NCBI RefSeq assembly: GCF_019973775.1
Contig: NZ_AP025032.1
Span: forward strand, 1,984,001 to 2,048,000
Origin: Aureimonas sp. SA4125
GTDB taxonomy: Bacteria; Pseudomonadota; Alphaproteobacteria; Rhizobiales; Rhizobiaceae
DNA: 64,000 nucleotides
Direction of reading: 5' to 3'
This document shows positions 17,454 to 24,717 of this stretch, one piece after another (within the stretch, counting starts at the first letter, position 1; the number at the start of each line of letters is the position of its first letter). Position numbers and translations under genes: made by a program. The notes below the pieces were generated by a model. It saw nothing but the letters and a program-made list of their open reading frames with translations. It had not been told where the DNA came from and did not search any database.

Positions 17454-17774
17454 ATGGCAAATGATGCAGCAGGCGCGAAAGCATCGCGATTCTTCAATCT
17501 GCGCGGGCGCGCGCTCGAAATCTTCGGGCAGCGGATCATGCTGCCGCAGTCGCGACTCGCCCGGATCGGGATTGGCTGCACATTTCTCATCGGCGGATGC
17601 CTGGCCATCCTGCCGGTCTTCGGCGTGTGGATGCTGCCGCTCGGCTTCCTGATCCTCTCGATGGACATCGCGATGATCAGGCGCTGGCGGCGGCGTGCCC
17701 AGGTCCGCCACAGCCGTTGGCGGGCCCGCCGTCTCGCGCTGAAGGCATCGGCCGCCCTCAGATCCCGCGGCTGA
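17454..17774 (+). CDS. Small hypothetical membrane protein, 106 aa
   Basis: I do not recognise a characterised family. Residues about 38–72 form one long or two closely spaced hydrophobic segments (IGIGCTFLIGGCLAILPVF, then MLPLGFLILSMDIAM). A strongly basic tail follows (RRWRRRAQVRHSRWRARR), which places the C-terminus in the cytoplasm. A GAAGAA ribosome binding site precedes ATG 17454. Composition matches the surrounding genome. It lies alone between tRNA-Asn and the RcnB-like gene. Confidence 0.65.
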   Translation: MANDAAGAKASRFFNLRGRALEIFGQRIMLPQSRLARIGIGCTFLIGGCLAILPVFGVWMLPLGFLILSMDIAMIRRWRRRAQVRHSRWRARRLALKASAALRSRG

Positions 17775-18066
17775 GACTTAAGGGCGCGTCAGGCGGCGGG
17801 GGAGGGACCCGCTTCCTCCGGGCCGGCCGTGGTCACAGCTTCGAGTCGGTACCGGGTCCCTGAATAAGATCCGTGCGATCTCGGTCGCAGGCCGGCAGCG
17901 CGGCTGTCGAAGGGCCGATGCGACGGGAGCCGGCGTGGCCAGCGGCACGGAGACCGCCTGTCCAAAATGTCATGTTGCGCTCATCTGGCATTCATCGCCA
18001 AGACGCTAAACCTTGCTGATCGAAGGGCCACGCGGCAAGCGGCGCCCAGATGCAAGGAAAATGACG

Positions 18067-18441
18067 ATGAAGAAGACCCTTCTGACAGCCGTGGCGATGA
18101 TGTTTCTCGCCTCTCCTGTCCTGACCGCCGCCAGTGCTTCCGCCCAGTCCCGCCAGGATGCACGGCAGGAACTGCGCCAGGATCGCCAGGAACTGCGGCA
18201 GGACCGCCGGGAGCTCCAGCGGGACCGCAAGGAAGTCCGCCAGGATCGCAAGGCTCTTCGGCGCGCTGCCTGGGTGAAGCGCGGCGGCCGTTACCAGAGC
18301 GGCGGGCGCAATGTCAGCAACTACCGCCAGTACGGCCTGAAGGCGCCGGCTCGCGGCCAGCGCTGGGTCCGCTACAACAACGACTACCTGCTGGTCTCGA
18401 TCGCCAGCGGCGTGATCGCGGGCATCGTCGCCGCCCGGTAA
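18067..18441 (+). CDS. RcnB-family periplasmic protein
   Basis: The 124-aa protein has a signal peptide (KKTLLTAVAMMFLASPVLTA...AQS). Next comes a run of alternating acidic and basic residues built from a repeated (R/K)QDR-x-E-L-R unit, about residues 30–65, likely a single charged helix. The C-terminal RcnB-like segment includes LKAPARGQRWVRYNNDYLLV and a final hydrophobic tail. E. coli RcnB influences nickel/cobalt homeostasis; most alphaproteobacterial members are uncharacterised. AAGGA lies eight bases before ATG 18067. A strong terminator follows, so it is monocistronic. Confidence 0.8.
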   Translation: MKKTLLTAVAMMFLASPVLTAASASAQSRQDARQELRQDRQELRQDRRELQRDRKEVRQDRKALRRAAWVKRGGRYQSGGRNVSNYRQYGLKAPARGQRWVRYNNDYLLVSIASGVIAGIVAAR

Positions 18442-18470
18442 GGACGTCAGGCCGCAACGGCCGAACAGCG

Positions 18471-18503
18471 AAAGGCCGGCCCTGTCTGATGGGCCGGCCT
18501 TTT
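18471..18503 (+). terminator. Rho-independent terminator of the RcnB-like gene
   Basis: A perfect 12-bp stem AAAGGCCGGCCC/GGGCCGGCCTTT with an 8-nt loop, ending in TTTT. Confidence 0.85.
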
Positions 18504-18614
18504 CATGTGGATAGGATTTTCGTCGGGCGCTGATGGTAAGATTTGGCGATAAGCGACATGCGCGCGTGGTTGTCGGTGCGTCGAGCCCGGTCCGTACGCG
18601 GCCGATGTGCTGCC

Positions 18615-18794
18615 TCAGCGCGATTCCGTCGGCTTGTCGAAGGTCGCCTCGAGATCGACAGCGGTACCGCTCCAGGTGCGACCGCGATCGGGGTCGCGAA
18701 AACACTTCCACAGGCCGGTTTTCTTGTCGCGTTTCCAGCCTCGCGCCGCGATCCGCTTTTCCGCTTCGGTCTCGCGCGGTGTCTTGAACGCCAT
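18615..18794 (-). CDS. Small conserved hypothetical protein, 59 aa
   Basis: Begins MAFKTPRETEAEKRIAARGW and continues with an aromatic/basic segment (KTGLWKCFRDPDRGRTWSG). ATG 18794 has GGCGGAGA six bases upstream. The compact conserved-looking sequence between RcnB and tRNA-Cys suggests a real gene; I cannot assign a function. The frame is open further upstream through the tRNA-Cys gene, which is coincidental. Confidence 0.6.
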   Translation of the reverse strand: MAFKTPRETEAEKRIAARGWKRDKKTGLWKCFRDPDRGRTWSGTAVDLEATFDKPTESR

Positions 18795-18882
18795 GACCAT
18801 CTCCGCCTGCTTTGAACGTCGGCTCTTCGCCGATGGCGCGCGCCATCCGCGTGTCCTGGGCCGCGACGATGACGACGGGATC

Positions 18883-18956
18883 TGGAGGCCTCGCCCGGAA
18901 TCGAACCGGGATGCAAGGATTTGCAGTCCTCTGCGTAACCACTCCGCCACGAGGCC
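18883..18956 (-). tRNA. tRNA-Cys(GCA)
   Basis: Acceptor stem GGCCTCG/CGAGGCC, discriminator T, encoded CCA; the loop CTGCAAA gives anticodon GCA. Its 5' half and upstream flank recur in degenerate form at 29088–29139. Confidence 0.96.
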
Positions 18957-18969
18957 TCACCGGGGGTGT
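18917..18969 (-). repeat. tRNA-Cys 5' half and flank, copy also at 29088–29139
   Basis: 47 of 53 aligned positions equal the distant copy (five substitutions, one gap), including the exact CACGAGGCCTCACC block. Same orientation, 10.17 kb apart. Confidence 0.7.
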
Positions 18970-19171
18970 ACCTACTGCGCCGTCGGGTCTGGCGCAAGAG
19001 GTGGGAGAAAGCCTTCTGAAAAAGCTTTATCCCTTTCTCCTGAAAAAGCGTTCGCGCCTCGTTCTCGCATCGGCTCTCTATCCTTGGCGGGCGGGCCTCT
19101 TCCGCTCCCGGCCGTTTCCGCGACGATCTGCGACAACCGCGTCGAGCCTTTGCCGAAGGGCATCGACGTCA

Positions 19172-19993
19172 TCAGATGATGGCGTGACGCACCTTTGCCG
19201 AGACCCACTCGCTGAGGAACACGGTGCCGAGGATGACGATGAAGATCATCGTCACCTGCGGCCAGGCAAGGACGTTCAGCGAGGCCTGGAGTTTCAGGCC
19301 CAGCCCGCCCGCGCCGACGAGGCCGAGAATGGCGGATTCGCGGATGTTGATGTCCCAGCGAAAGACCGAGATGCCGAGAAAGGACGGCAGAACCTGCGGG
19401 ACGATGGCGTAGTCGATCACCTGCATGCGGCTGGCCCCCGTCGCCGAGACCGCCTCGACCTGCGCGACGTCGATCTCCTCGATCGCCTCGTAGAGCAGCT
19501 TGCCGACGAAGCCGATGGAGCGCAGCGCGATGGCGATGATGCCGGCCAGGAGCCCGGGCCCGAGGATGGAGACGAGCAGGAGCGCCCAGATCAGCGAGTT
19601 GATCGAGCGCGAGGCGACGATGACGAACAGCGCGATCGGCCGCACGATCATCGTGCTCGGCGTCGTGTTGGCGGCCGCCAGGAAGGCGATCGGCACGGCG
19701 ACGATGATGCCGGCGAGCGTTCCGAGCGTCGCCATGTTCACCGTGTCCCAGAGAGGCAGCAGCAGCTCGCCGACATAGGACCAGCGCGGCGGCCAGGAGC
19801 GCGCCAGGATGTCGCCGCCCTGGCGAGGGGCGTCGGAGACGAAGGCCCAGATCGTGTCCTTCGTCATCACCTGCCAGCAGAAGACGAAGAGCGCGACGAG
19901 GGCCAGCCAGCCGAGCCAATGCAGGAGCTCGGCGCGGCTGGTGCGCTTGCGCCAGGTCGGCACGCCGGGAGTGGATGTTGCAATGACCGGCAT
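19172..19993 (-). CDS. phnE: Phosphonate/phosphate-type ABC transporter permease PhnE-2
   Basis: The 273-aa inner-membrane protein has about six hydrophobic spans. The binding-protein-dependent transport loop (EAVSATGASRMQVIDYAIVP) is near residues 180–200 and contacts the ATPase. It is the last gene of a phnD-C-E-E operon and begins immediately after the stop of the first permease. It is closely similar in architecture to its neighbour, so the two form the heterodimeric channel. Rhizobial homologues (PhoT/PhnE) import phosphate and phosphonates under PhoB control. Confidence 0.92.
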   Translation of the reverse strand: MPVIATSTPGVPTWRKRTSRAELLHWLGWLALVALFVFCWQVMTKDTIWAFVSDAPRQGGDILARSWPPRWSYVGELLLPLWDTVNMATLGTLAGIIVAVPIAFLAAANTTPSTMIVRPIALFVIVASRSINSLIWALLLVSILGPGLLAGIIAIALRSIGFVGKLLYEAIEEIDVAQVEAVSATGASRMQVIDYAIVPQVLPSFLGISVFRWDINIRESAILGLVGAGGLGLKLQASLNVLAWPQVTMIFIVILGTVFLSEWVSAKVRHAII

Positions 19994-20806
19994 CTACTGG
20001 ATCTTCTTGCGGATGACGCCGGAGAGGTATTCGGCGAGCATGACGATGACGATGATGAGGATCAGCACGGCGCCAGCGCTGTCGTATTCGTAGCGGTCGA
20101 TGGACGTGTTCAGCGTCGCGCCGATGCCGCCGGCCCCGACGATGCCGATGACGGCCGATTCCCGGAAGTTGATGTCGAAGCGGTAGAGCGACAGCCCGAT
20201 CAGGCGCGGCATGACCTGCGGCTGGACGGCATAGTTGACGAGTTGCAGCCAGGACGCGCCGGTCGCCTTCACCGCCTCTGCCTGGCCCTCGTCGATCTCC
20301 TCGATATCCTCGGCGAGGAGCTTGGAGATGAAACCGATGGTGGCGAAGGAGAGCGTCAGGAAGCCGGCGAAGGGACCGAAGCCGAACATCGCCACGAAGA
20401 GGATCGCGACGATGATCTCCTGGAAGGCGCGGGAGGCCGCGATGATCGCGCGGCAGACGATGTAGACGGGCGGCGGGGCGAGGTTGCGGGCCGCGCCGAT
20501 GCCGATGGGAACGGAGATCAGGATGCCGACCACGGTGGCGCAGACCGTCATCGTCAGGCTCTCCTGAAGACCGATCAGGATATCGCGCGAGCGGGTGAGG
20601 AAGTCGGGCGTCAGGAAGCCGAGGACGAAAAGCCAGCCGCGGTCGAGGCCCTCATAGGCGCGCTGCCAGTTCACGTCGACGGTCGAGATCGCCGCGATGA
20701 CGTAGACGAGAAGGCCGCCATAGACGAGGCGGCGCGTGGTGCTGTTCTTGATGAACAGCGGCGGCCGCTTCCACCGCGTCGGAAATTCCGTGGCGGGGAC
20801 GGTCAT
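19994..20806 (-). CDS. phnE: Phosphonate/phosphate-type ABC transporter permease PhnE-1
   Basis: The 270-aa permease has the coupling loop [20 protein letters not shown] and the conserved [16 protein letters not shown] segment near the C-terminus, shared with its partner. The start overlaps the stop of phnC by four bases, so translation is coupled. Partner genes are phnC upstream and the second phnE downstream. Confidence 0.92.
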   Translation of the reverse strand: MTVPATEFPTRWKRPPLFIKNSTTRRLVYGGLLVYVIAAISTVDVNWQRAYEGLDRGWLFVLGFLTPDFLTRSRDILIGLQESLTMTVCATVVGILISVPIGIGAARNLAPPPVYIVCRAIIAASRAFQEIIVAILFVAMFGFGPFAGFLTLSFATIGFISKLLAEDIEEIDEGQAEAVKATGASWLQLVNYAVQPQVMPRLIGLSLYRFDINFRESAVIGIVGAGGIGATLNTSIDRYEYDSAGAVLILIIVIVMLAEYLSGVIRKKIQ

Positions 20807-21642
20807 ACGAGTGCCGCGACGCGCTCGCCGAGGCGCTTGGCCTCGGTGGCCGCCTCGCGCTCCTCGACCTCGTCGTCGGAGGCCTGCTTGTGCATCGCCG
20901 CCCAGTCCTCCTCGCCGTAGATGCGGGTCAGGGCGGCGGTGTCGAGTTCCTCGGGCGTGCCGTCGAAGACGACCTCGCCGGCGCGCAGCCCGATGATGCG
21001 CTGGACGAAGGCCTGCGCCAGGAGGACGTCGTGAATGTTGATGATGGCGGGAAGATCGCGCTCGCGGCAGATCTCGACGATGAGGCGCATGATCTGACGC
21101 GAGGTCTTGGGATCGAGCGAGGCGGTCGGCTCGTCGACGAGGAGAAGCTCGGGGTCCTGCTCGAGCGCGCGGGCGATGCCGACGCGCTGGCGCTGGCCGC
21201 CGGAGAGCGCATCGGCACGCTTGTCGGCGTGCTCCGTCAGCCCGACACGCCCGAGCAGCCTGAAGGCCTTGGCGACGTCGTCGGCGGGATAGCGGCGAAA
21301 GAAGCTCTGCCAGAAGGGGACATAGCCGAGGCGTCCGGACAGGACGTTCTCCATCACCGTCAGGCGCTCCACCAGCGCATATTCCTGGAAGATCATGCCG
21401 ATGCGGCGGCGTGCCTTGCGCAGCTCGCCGCGGGAGAGCCCGGTGACGTCGAGAGCGCCGAGATGAATGCTACCCTCGCTCGGCTCGATCAGGCGATTGA
21501 TGCAGCGGATGAGACTCGACTTGCCGGCGCCGGACGGGCCGATGAGGCCGACGACTTGCCCCGGCGGGACCTCGAAGGTGACGCCCTTCAGGGCCTTGTC
21601 CCCGGTCTTGTAGGTCTTGGTCAGTCCGGTGATCCGCAGCAT
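20803..21642 (-). CDS. phnC: Phosphonate/phosphate-type ABC transporter ATP-binding protein
   Basis: The 279-aa ATPase has Walker A GPSGAGKS at residues 35–42, signature [15 protein letters not shown] and Walker [13 protein letters not shown]. It energises uptake through the two PhnE permeases. ATG 21642 follows GAGGAG at nine bases, a better start than ATG 21663, which would place the ribosome binding site inside the gene. Gene order is D-C-E-E rather than the more usual C-D-E-E. Confidence 0.93.
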   Translation of the reverse strand: MLRITGLTKTYKTGDKALKGVTFEVPPGQVVGLIGPSGAGKSSLIRCINRLIEPSEGSIHLGALDVTGLSRGELRKARRRIGMIFQEYALVERLTVMENVLSGRLGYVPFWQSFFRRYPADDVAKAFRLLGRVGLTEHADKRADALSGGQRQRVGIARALEQDPELLLVDEPTASLDPKTSRQIMRLIVEICRERDLPAIINIHDVLLAQAFVQRIIGLRAGEVVFDGTPEELDTAALTRIYGEEDWAAMHKQASDDEVEEREAATEAKRLGERVAALV

Positions 21643-21717
21643 GCGCCCCAACTCCTCATTCAACGCGAAGGGCGCCGCGCGACATGCGCGGCGCCCCGAT
21701 AGATCAGGTTAGGAAGT

Positions 21718-22695
21718 TTACTGGCACTCGTACGAGACGCCCGTGGCTTCGTCGATCTGGCGGATGACGGCCCAGTTTTCCTTGAAGCTGATCGGGATGA
21801 AGGTTTCCTGCGGCGGCTCGGAGGTCTGGAACTCGGCAAGAAGCTTCGACCCCGTCCAGTCGAACGACATGAACGCGTCCTGGATCTTGGCCTGAAGGTC
21901 AGGCGTCAGGTTGTACGCGACGCCGTAGCCCGTCGTCGGAAAAGTCTGCGACTTGTAGATCGAGACGACCTGATCGGCCTTGATCACGTCGCGCGCCACC
22001 ATGCGTTTCATGACCGAGTTCGCGATCGCCGCCGCGGGATAGTCCTTGTTGGCGACGCCGAGGATGGAATTGTCGTGCTTGCCCGAGAAGACCGGCTCGA
22101 AGTCGGTGTTGGCGGCGAGGTTGTATTCGGCCTTCAGCAGGGCCGACGGCGCCTTGAAGCCCGAATTCGACGTCTCGGCAGTAAAAGCGAGCTGCTTGCC
22201 CTTGATGTCCTCGACCTTTTCCACGCCGGAGCCGGGATAGGTGATGATCTCCATCTCGTAGCCGAAGGCACCGTCCTTGGCGGCCATCATGGCGAAGGGA
22301 CGGAAGCCCGCGCAGGCGACGGCGATCGGGTTGGAGCCGGTGTTGAAGCCCGCGACATGCAAGCGCCCGGCGCGCATCGCCTCGATCTGGGCAGCGTTCG
22401 ACTGGACGGGGAAGAACTGGACGGACTTGCCCGTCTTCTCTTCCATGTGCTTGAGGAAGTCGGCCCAGACGTCGGCGTAGACGGCCGGATCCTCGACCGG
22501 CGTGTAGGCGAAGATTAGCGTGTCCGGATCCATGAGCTGCGCGGCGTCGGTCGGAACGTCCGCGACCATGTCGCCGTCCGCATCGGTGTAGCGCGCGTCG
22601 AGCTTGAACTCGGCGTGGGCGACGGCGGCACCCGACATCAGCATGGCGACGGAGAGGCCAGCGGCACGGGCGACGGCGGCAATTCGTGATCTCAT
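21718..22695 (-). CDS. phnD: Phosphonate/phosphate-type periplasmic binding protein
   Basis: The 325-aa protein has a Sec signal peptide (residues 1–28, ending AAVAHA). Its PhnD-family body includes LIFAYTPVEDPAVYADVW, AGFNTGSNPIAV and TAETSNSGFKAPSALL, the last being the usual ligand-phosphonate/phosphate loop. GAGGGT precedes ATG 22695. It is the first gene of the operon; a PHO-box-like repeat lies about 55 bp upstream and an ArsR-type gene is divergent. Ligand options are phosphonate, phosphite or phosphate; sequence alone cannot choose. Confidence 0.9.
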   Translation of the reverse strand: MRSRIAAVARAAGLSVAMLMSGAAVAHAEFKLDARYTDADGDMVADVPTDAAQLMDPDTLIFAYTPVEDPAVYADVWADFLKHMEEKTGKSVQFFPVQSNAAQIEAMRAGRLHVAGFNTGSNPIAVACAGFRPFAMMAAKDGAFGYEMEIITYPGSGVEKVEDIKGKQLAFTAETSNSGFKAPSALLKAEYNLAANTDFEPVFSGKHDNSILGVANKDYPAAAIANSVMKRMVARDVIKADQVVSIYKSQTFPTTGYGVAYNLTPDLQAKIQDAFMSFDWTGSKLLAEFQTSEPPQETFIPISFKENWAVIRQIDEATGVSYECQ

Positions 22696-22708
22696 CGGAA
22701 ACACCCTC

Positions 22709-22720
22709 ATTTCGAGAAAT
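22709..22720. promoter_or_regulatory. Palindrome ATTTC-GA-GAAAT, candidate ArsR operator
   Basis: 5-bp perfect arms around a 2-bp centre, in an AT-rich patch between phnD and the divergent arsR-like gene, close to the phnD ribosome binding site. ArsR/SmtB operators are AT-rich imperfect palindromes of this kind. Confidence 0.3.
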
Positions 22721-22749
22721 ATCGATGAATCCGGCACTAGCCATTTTGC

Positions 22750-22767
22750 ACGACAACCGTGTGACAA
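22750..22767 (-). promoter_or_regulatory. PHO-box-like direct repeat upstream of phnD
   Basis: On the minus strand TTGTCAC-ACGG-TTGTCGT: two 7-bp units with an 11-bp period, compared with the PhoB consensus CTGTCAT-N4-CTGTCAT. Located about 55 bp before the phnD start. Confidence 0.5.
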
Positions 22768-23003
22768 CCGCCGGCCCTCAGTGCGCCGGCTTCTGGACGA
22801 AAGGCATATGTCGACGCCGGCTCCGCGTCGCATCACGGCCAGACCGACTGCATGCCTTCTCCCGGCGCTGTCATCTTGCGGTCTCCGAGTTCGTGCTAGC
22901 TGGTGAATCGGCGTGGGCTTTTGCCGGACCGCGCCGGGGCATGGCACCGCGATCGCATCATGCAGCTTCGGTCCTTCGGCGAGACCTCGTTGGCAGCTCG
23001 ACC

Positions 23004-23366
23004 ATGACAGAATTTCTGCTGATGCTATCGGCCCTTTCCCACGAGACGAGGCTGGAAACCTTCCGCCTTCTCGTGACCGAGATGCCGCTCGGACTGCCGG
23101 CGGGAGAGATCGCGCGACGTCTGGGAACCGTCTCGACGACGATGTCGACGCATCTGGGCATTCTCGAGCGCGCCAGGCTCATCGCCTCTCGGCGCACCGG
23201 GCGATCCATCATCTACACCGCAAGCCTCGGGACGATGCAGGAGCTGATCGTTTACCTCCTGAAGGACTGCTGCAAAGGCGATCCGACCTCCTGCGCGACC
23301 GTGACCGCCATGCTCGCCACGGCAACCGCTCCGGGAGAAGCCGAGACGGCGCCGATCCAAAACTAG
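23004..23366 (+). CDS. ArsR/SmtB-family transcription regulator with Cys triad
   Basis: The 120-aa winged-helix repressor has its recognition region around residues 34–58 (GEIARRLGTVSTTMSTHLGI). Three cysteines, Cys89, Cys90 and Cys97, sit in the C-terminal segment (LLKDCCKGDPTSC). This resembles the As(III)/Sb(III) site of Acidithiobacillus ArsR (a CC pair followed by a third Cys), although the spacing differs by one residue. Divergent from phnD across 308 bp. No arsC, arsB, acr3 or arsM is nearby. It may sense arsenite and control the transporter, or be the last part of a lost ars operon. Confidence 0.88.
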   Translation: MTEFLLMLSALSHETRLETFRLLVTEMPLGLPAGEIARRLGTVSTTMSTHLGILERARLIASRRTGRSIIYTASLGTMQELIVYLLKDCCKGDPTSCATVTAMLATATAPGEAETAPIQN

Positions 23367-23634
23367 GGGCGGTGCATGCGTCGCCGGCCTGTGCCAGCCG
23401 AGGATCGACGCGGAAAGGCTTTTGGCGACAGGCCGCTCGCGACAGGCGTGGTGCTCTCGCGGACATCTGGATCGTCCTTTTCCTGTCCGGCTGAGGTTCG
23501 GTCGTGCCAGACCAGCAGTCGCTGCTCGATCAGATTCCGATCGTGGACCGTATCACTTTGGCCGCAATCGTTTTCGTGCGCTGGCACTTTGGGAGTTTCC
23601 GCGTTCGCCGACCGATAGGCCCGGCACGAAACGA
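23367..23634. other. Intergenic region between the ArsR gene and the organophosphate operon
   Basis: No gene recognised. It leads directly into the PHO-box-like repeat at 23635. Confidence 0.4.
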
Positions 23635-23656
23635 CTTTCATGAAACTGTCGCGAAA
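23635..23656 (+). promoter_or_regulatory. PHO-box-like 11-bp direct repeat upstream of the AfuA-like gene
   Basis: CTTTCATGAAA followed directly by CTGTCGCGAAA: 8 of 11 positions identical. The first 7 bp of each unit are close to the PhoB unit CTGTCAT and the 4-bp spacers are AT-rich or GAAA. It ends 38 bp before the start of the operon. Confidence 0.55.
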
Positions 23657-23694
23657 AGACGATAGCCGGGCCGTCTAACAAGGGGGACCAGGAC

Positions 23695-24717
23695 ATGAAG
23701 AAATGGATGGTGGCACTTGCCGCGGCATCGGCAATCGGAGGCATGACGGCCTCTCAGGCGGTGGCGCAAACCGGCGAACTGGTCCTCTACTGCTCGGTGG
23801 AGGAGGAGTGGTGCCGGGTCATGTCGGAGGCCTTCGAGCGTGAGACCGGAATCGACGTTCTGATGACGCGCCGTTCTTCCGGCGAGACCTTCGCCCAGAT
23901 CAAGGCCGAGGAAGGCCAGCCGCGCGGCGACGTGTGGTGGGGCGGCACCGGCGACCCCCATCTGCAAGCCGCGCAGGAAAAGCTGACCAAGGCATACAAG
24001 TCGCCCAAGCTGGCCGAGCTGAACGACTGGGCCGTGCGGCAGGCCGAGACGGCCGAGTACCGCACCGTCGGCATTTATGCCGGTGGACTTGGCTATGGCT
24101 ACAACAGCAACATGGTCACCGAGAACCCGCCGGCCTGTTGGGCGGACCTTCTCGACGCGCGTTTTGCCGACGACATTCAGGTCGCGAACCCGAACTCTTC
24201 GGGGACGGCCTACACGATGCTGGCGACGCTCGTGCAGTTGTTCGGCGAAGACAAGGCGTTCGAGTTCATGGCCAAGCTCCATGCCAACGTCAGCCAGTAC
24301 ACCCAGTCGGGCTCGGCGCCGATCCGGGCGGCGGCGACCGGCGAGAGTGCCATCGGCATCGTCTTCATGCATGACGCCGTGGCGCAGGCCGTCAAGGGAG
24401 CGCCGATCAAGACGGTGGCGCCCTGCGAAGGCACGGGCTACGAGGTCGGGTCGATGTCGTTGATCGAAGGCGGACCGAACGCCGACAATGCGCGCCTCTG
24501 GTACGACTGGGCGCTTTCGGCTGCGGCCCAGGAACTCGGCGCGACGGCGAACAGCTTCCAGGTGCCGTCCAACGCGTCGGCCGCCACACCGGCTGCCGCG
24601 CCCAAACTCGCCGACATCAAGCTGATCGACTATGATTTCGCGACCTACGGGTCCAGCGAAACGCGCAGCCGACTTCTGGCACGGTGGGACGCAGAGATCG
24701 GCGCACTGCCGAAGTGA
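23695..24717 (+). CDS. AfuA-like periplasmic binding protein (probable sugar-phosphate/organophosphate; iron-family fold)
   Basis: The 340-aa protein has a signal peptide (ending MTASQAVAQ) and the fold of FbpA-type iron-binding proteins. The Tyr-Tyr pair that binds Fe(III) in FbpA is absent. At the corresponding place stands GIVFMHDAVAQ with His226–Asp227, and Glu250 follows 24 residues later. As I recall, Citrobacter/Actinobacillus AfuA binds hexose phosphates through His205, Asp206 and Glu229, with the same spacing. First gene of an operon with permease, ATPase and a phosphatase, behind a PHO-box-like repeat. Iron remains the generic annotation alternative. Confidence 0.8.
   Translation: MKKWMVALAAASAIGGMTASQAVAQTGELVLYCSVEEEWCRVMSEAFERETGIDVLMTRRSSGETFAQIKAEEGQPRGDVWWGGTGDPHLQAAQEKLTKAYKSPKLAELNDWAVRQAETAEYRTVGIYAGGLGYGYNSNMVTENPPACWADLLDARFADDIQVANPNSSGTAYTMLATLVQLFGEDKAFEFMAKLHANVSQYTQSGSAPIRAAATGESAIGIVFMHDAVAQAVKGAPIKTVAPCEGTGYEVGSMSLIEGGPNADNARLWYDWALSAAAQELGATANSFQVPSNASAATPAAAPKLADIKLIDYDFATYGSSETRSRLLARWDAEIGALPK

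Noticed and set aside
18796..20920. 702-codon plus-strand frame reading through tRNA-Cys and the phnE genes
   Set aside because: It crosses a tRNA gene and is antisense to two clear permease genes; product is low-complexity.
22740..23003. Possible upstream extension of the ArsR-type gene (frame open from 22686)
   Set aside because: The added residues are not ArsR-like and would cover the divergent promoter; the conserved start is ATG 23004.
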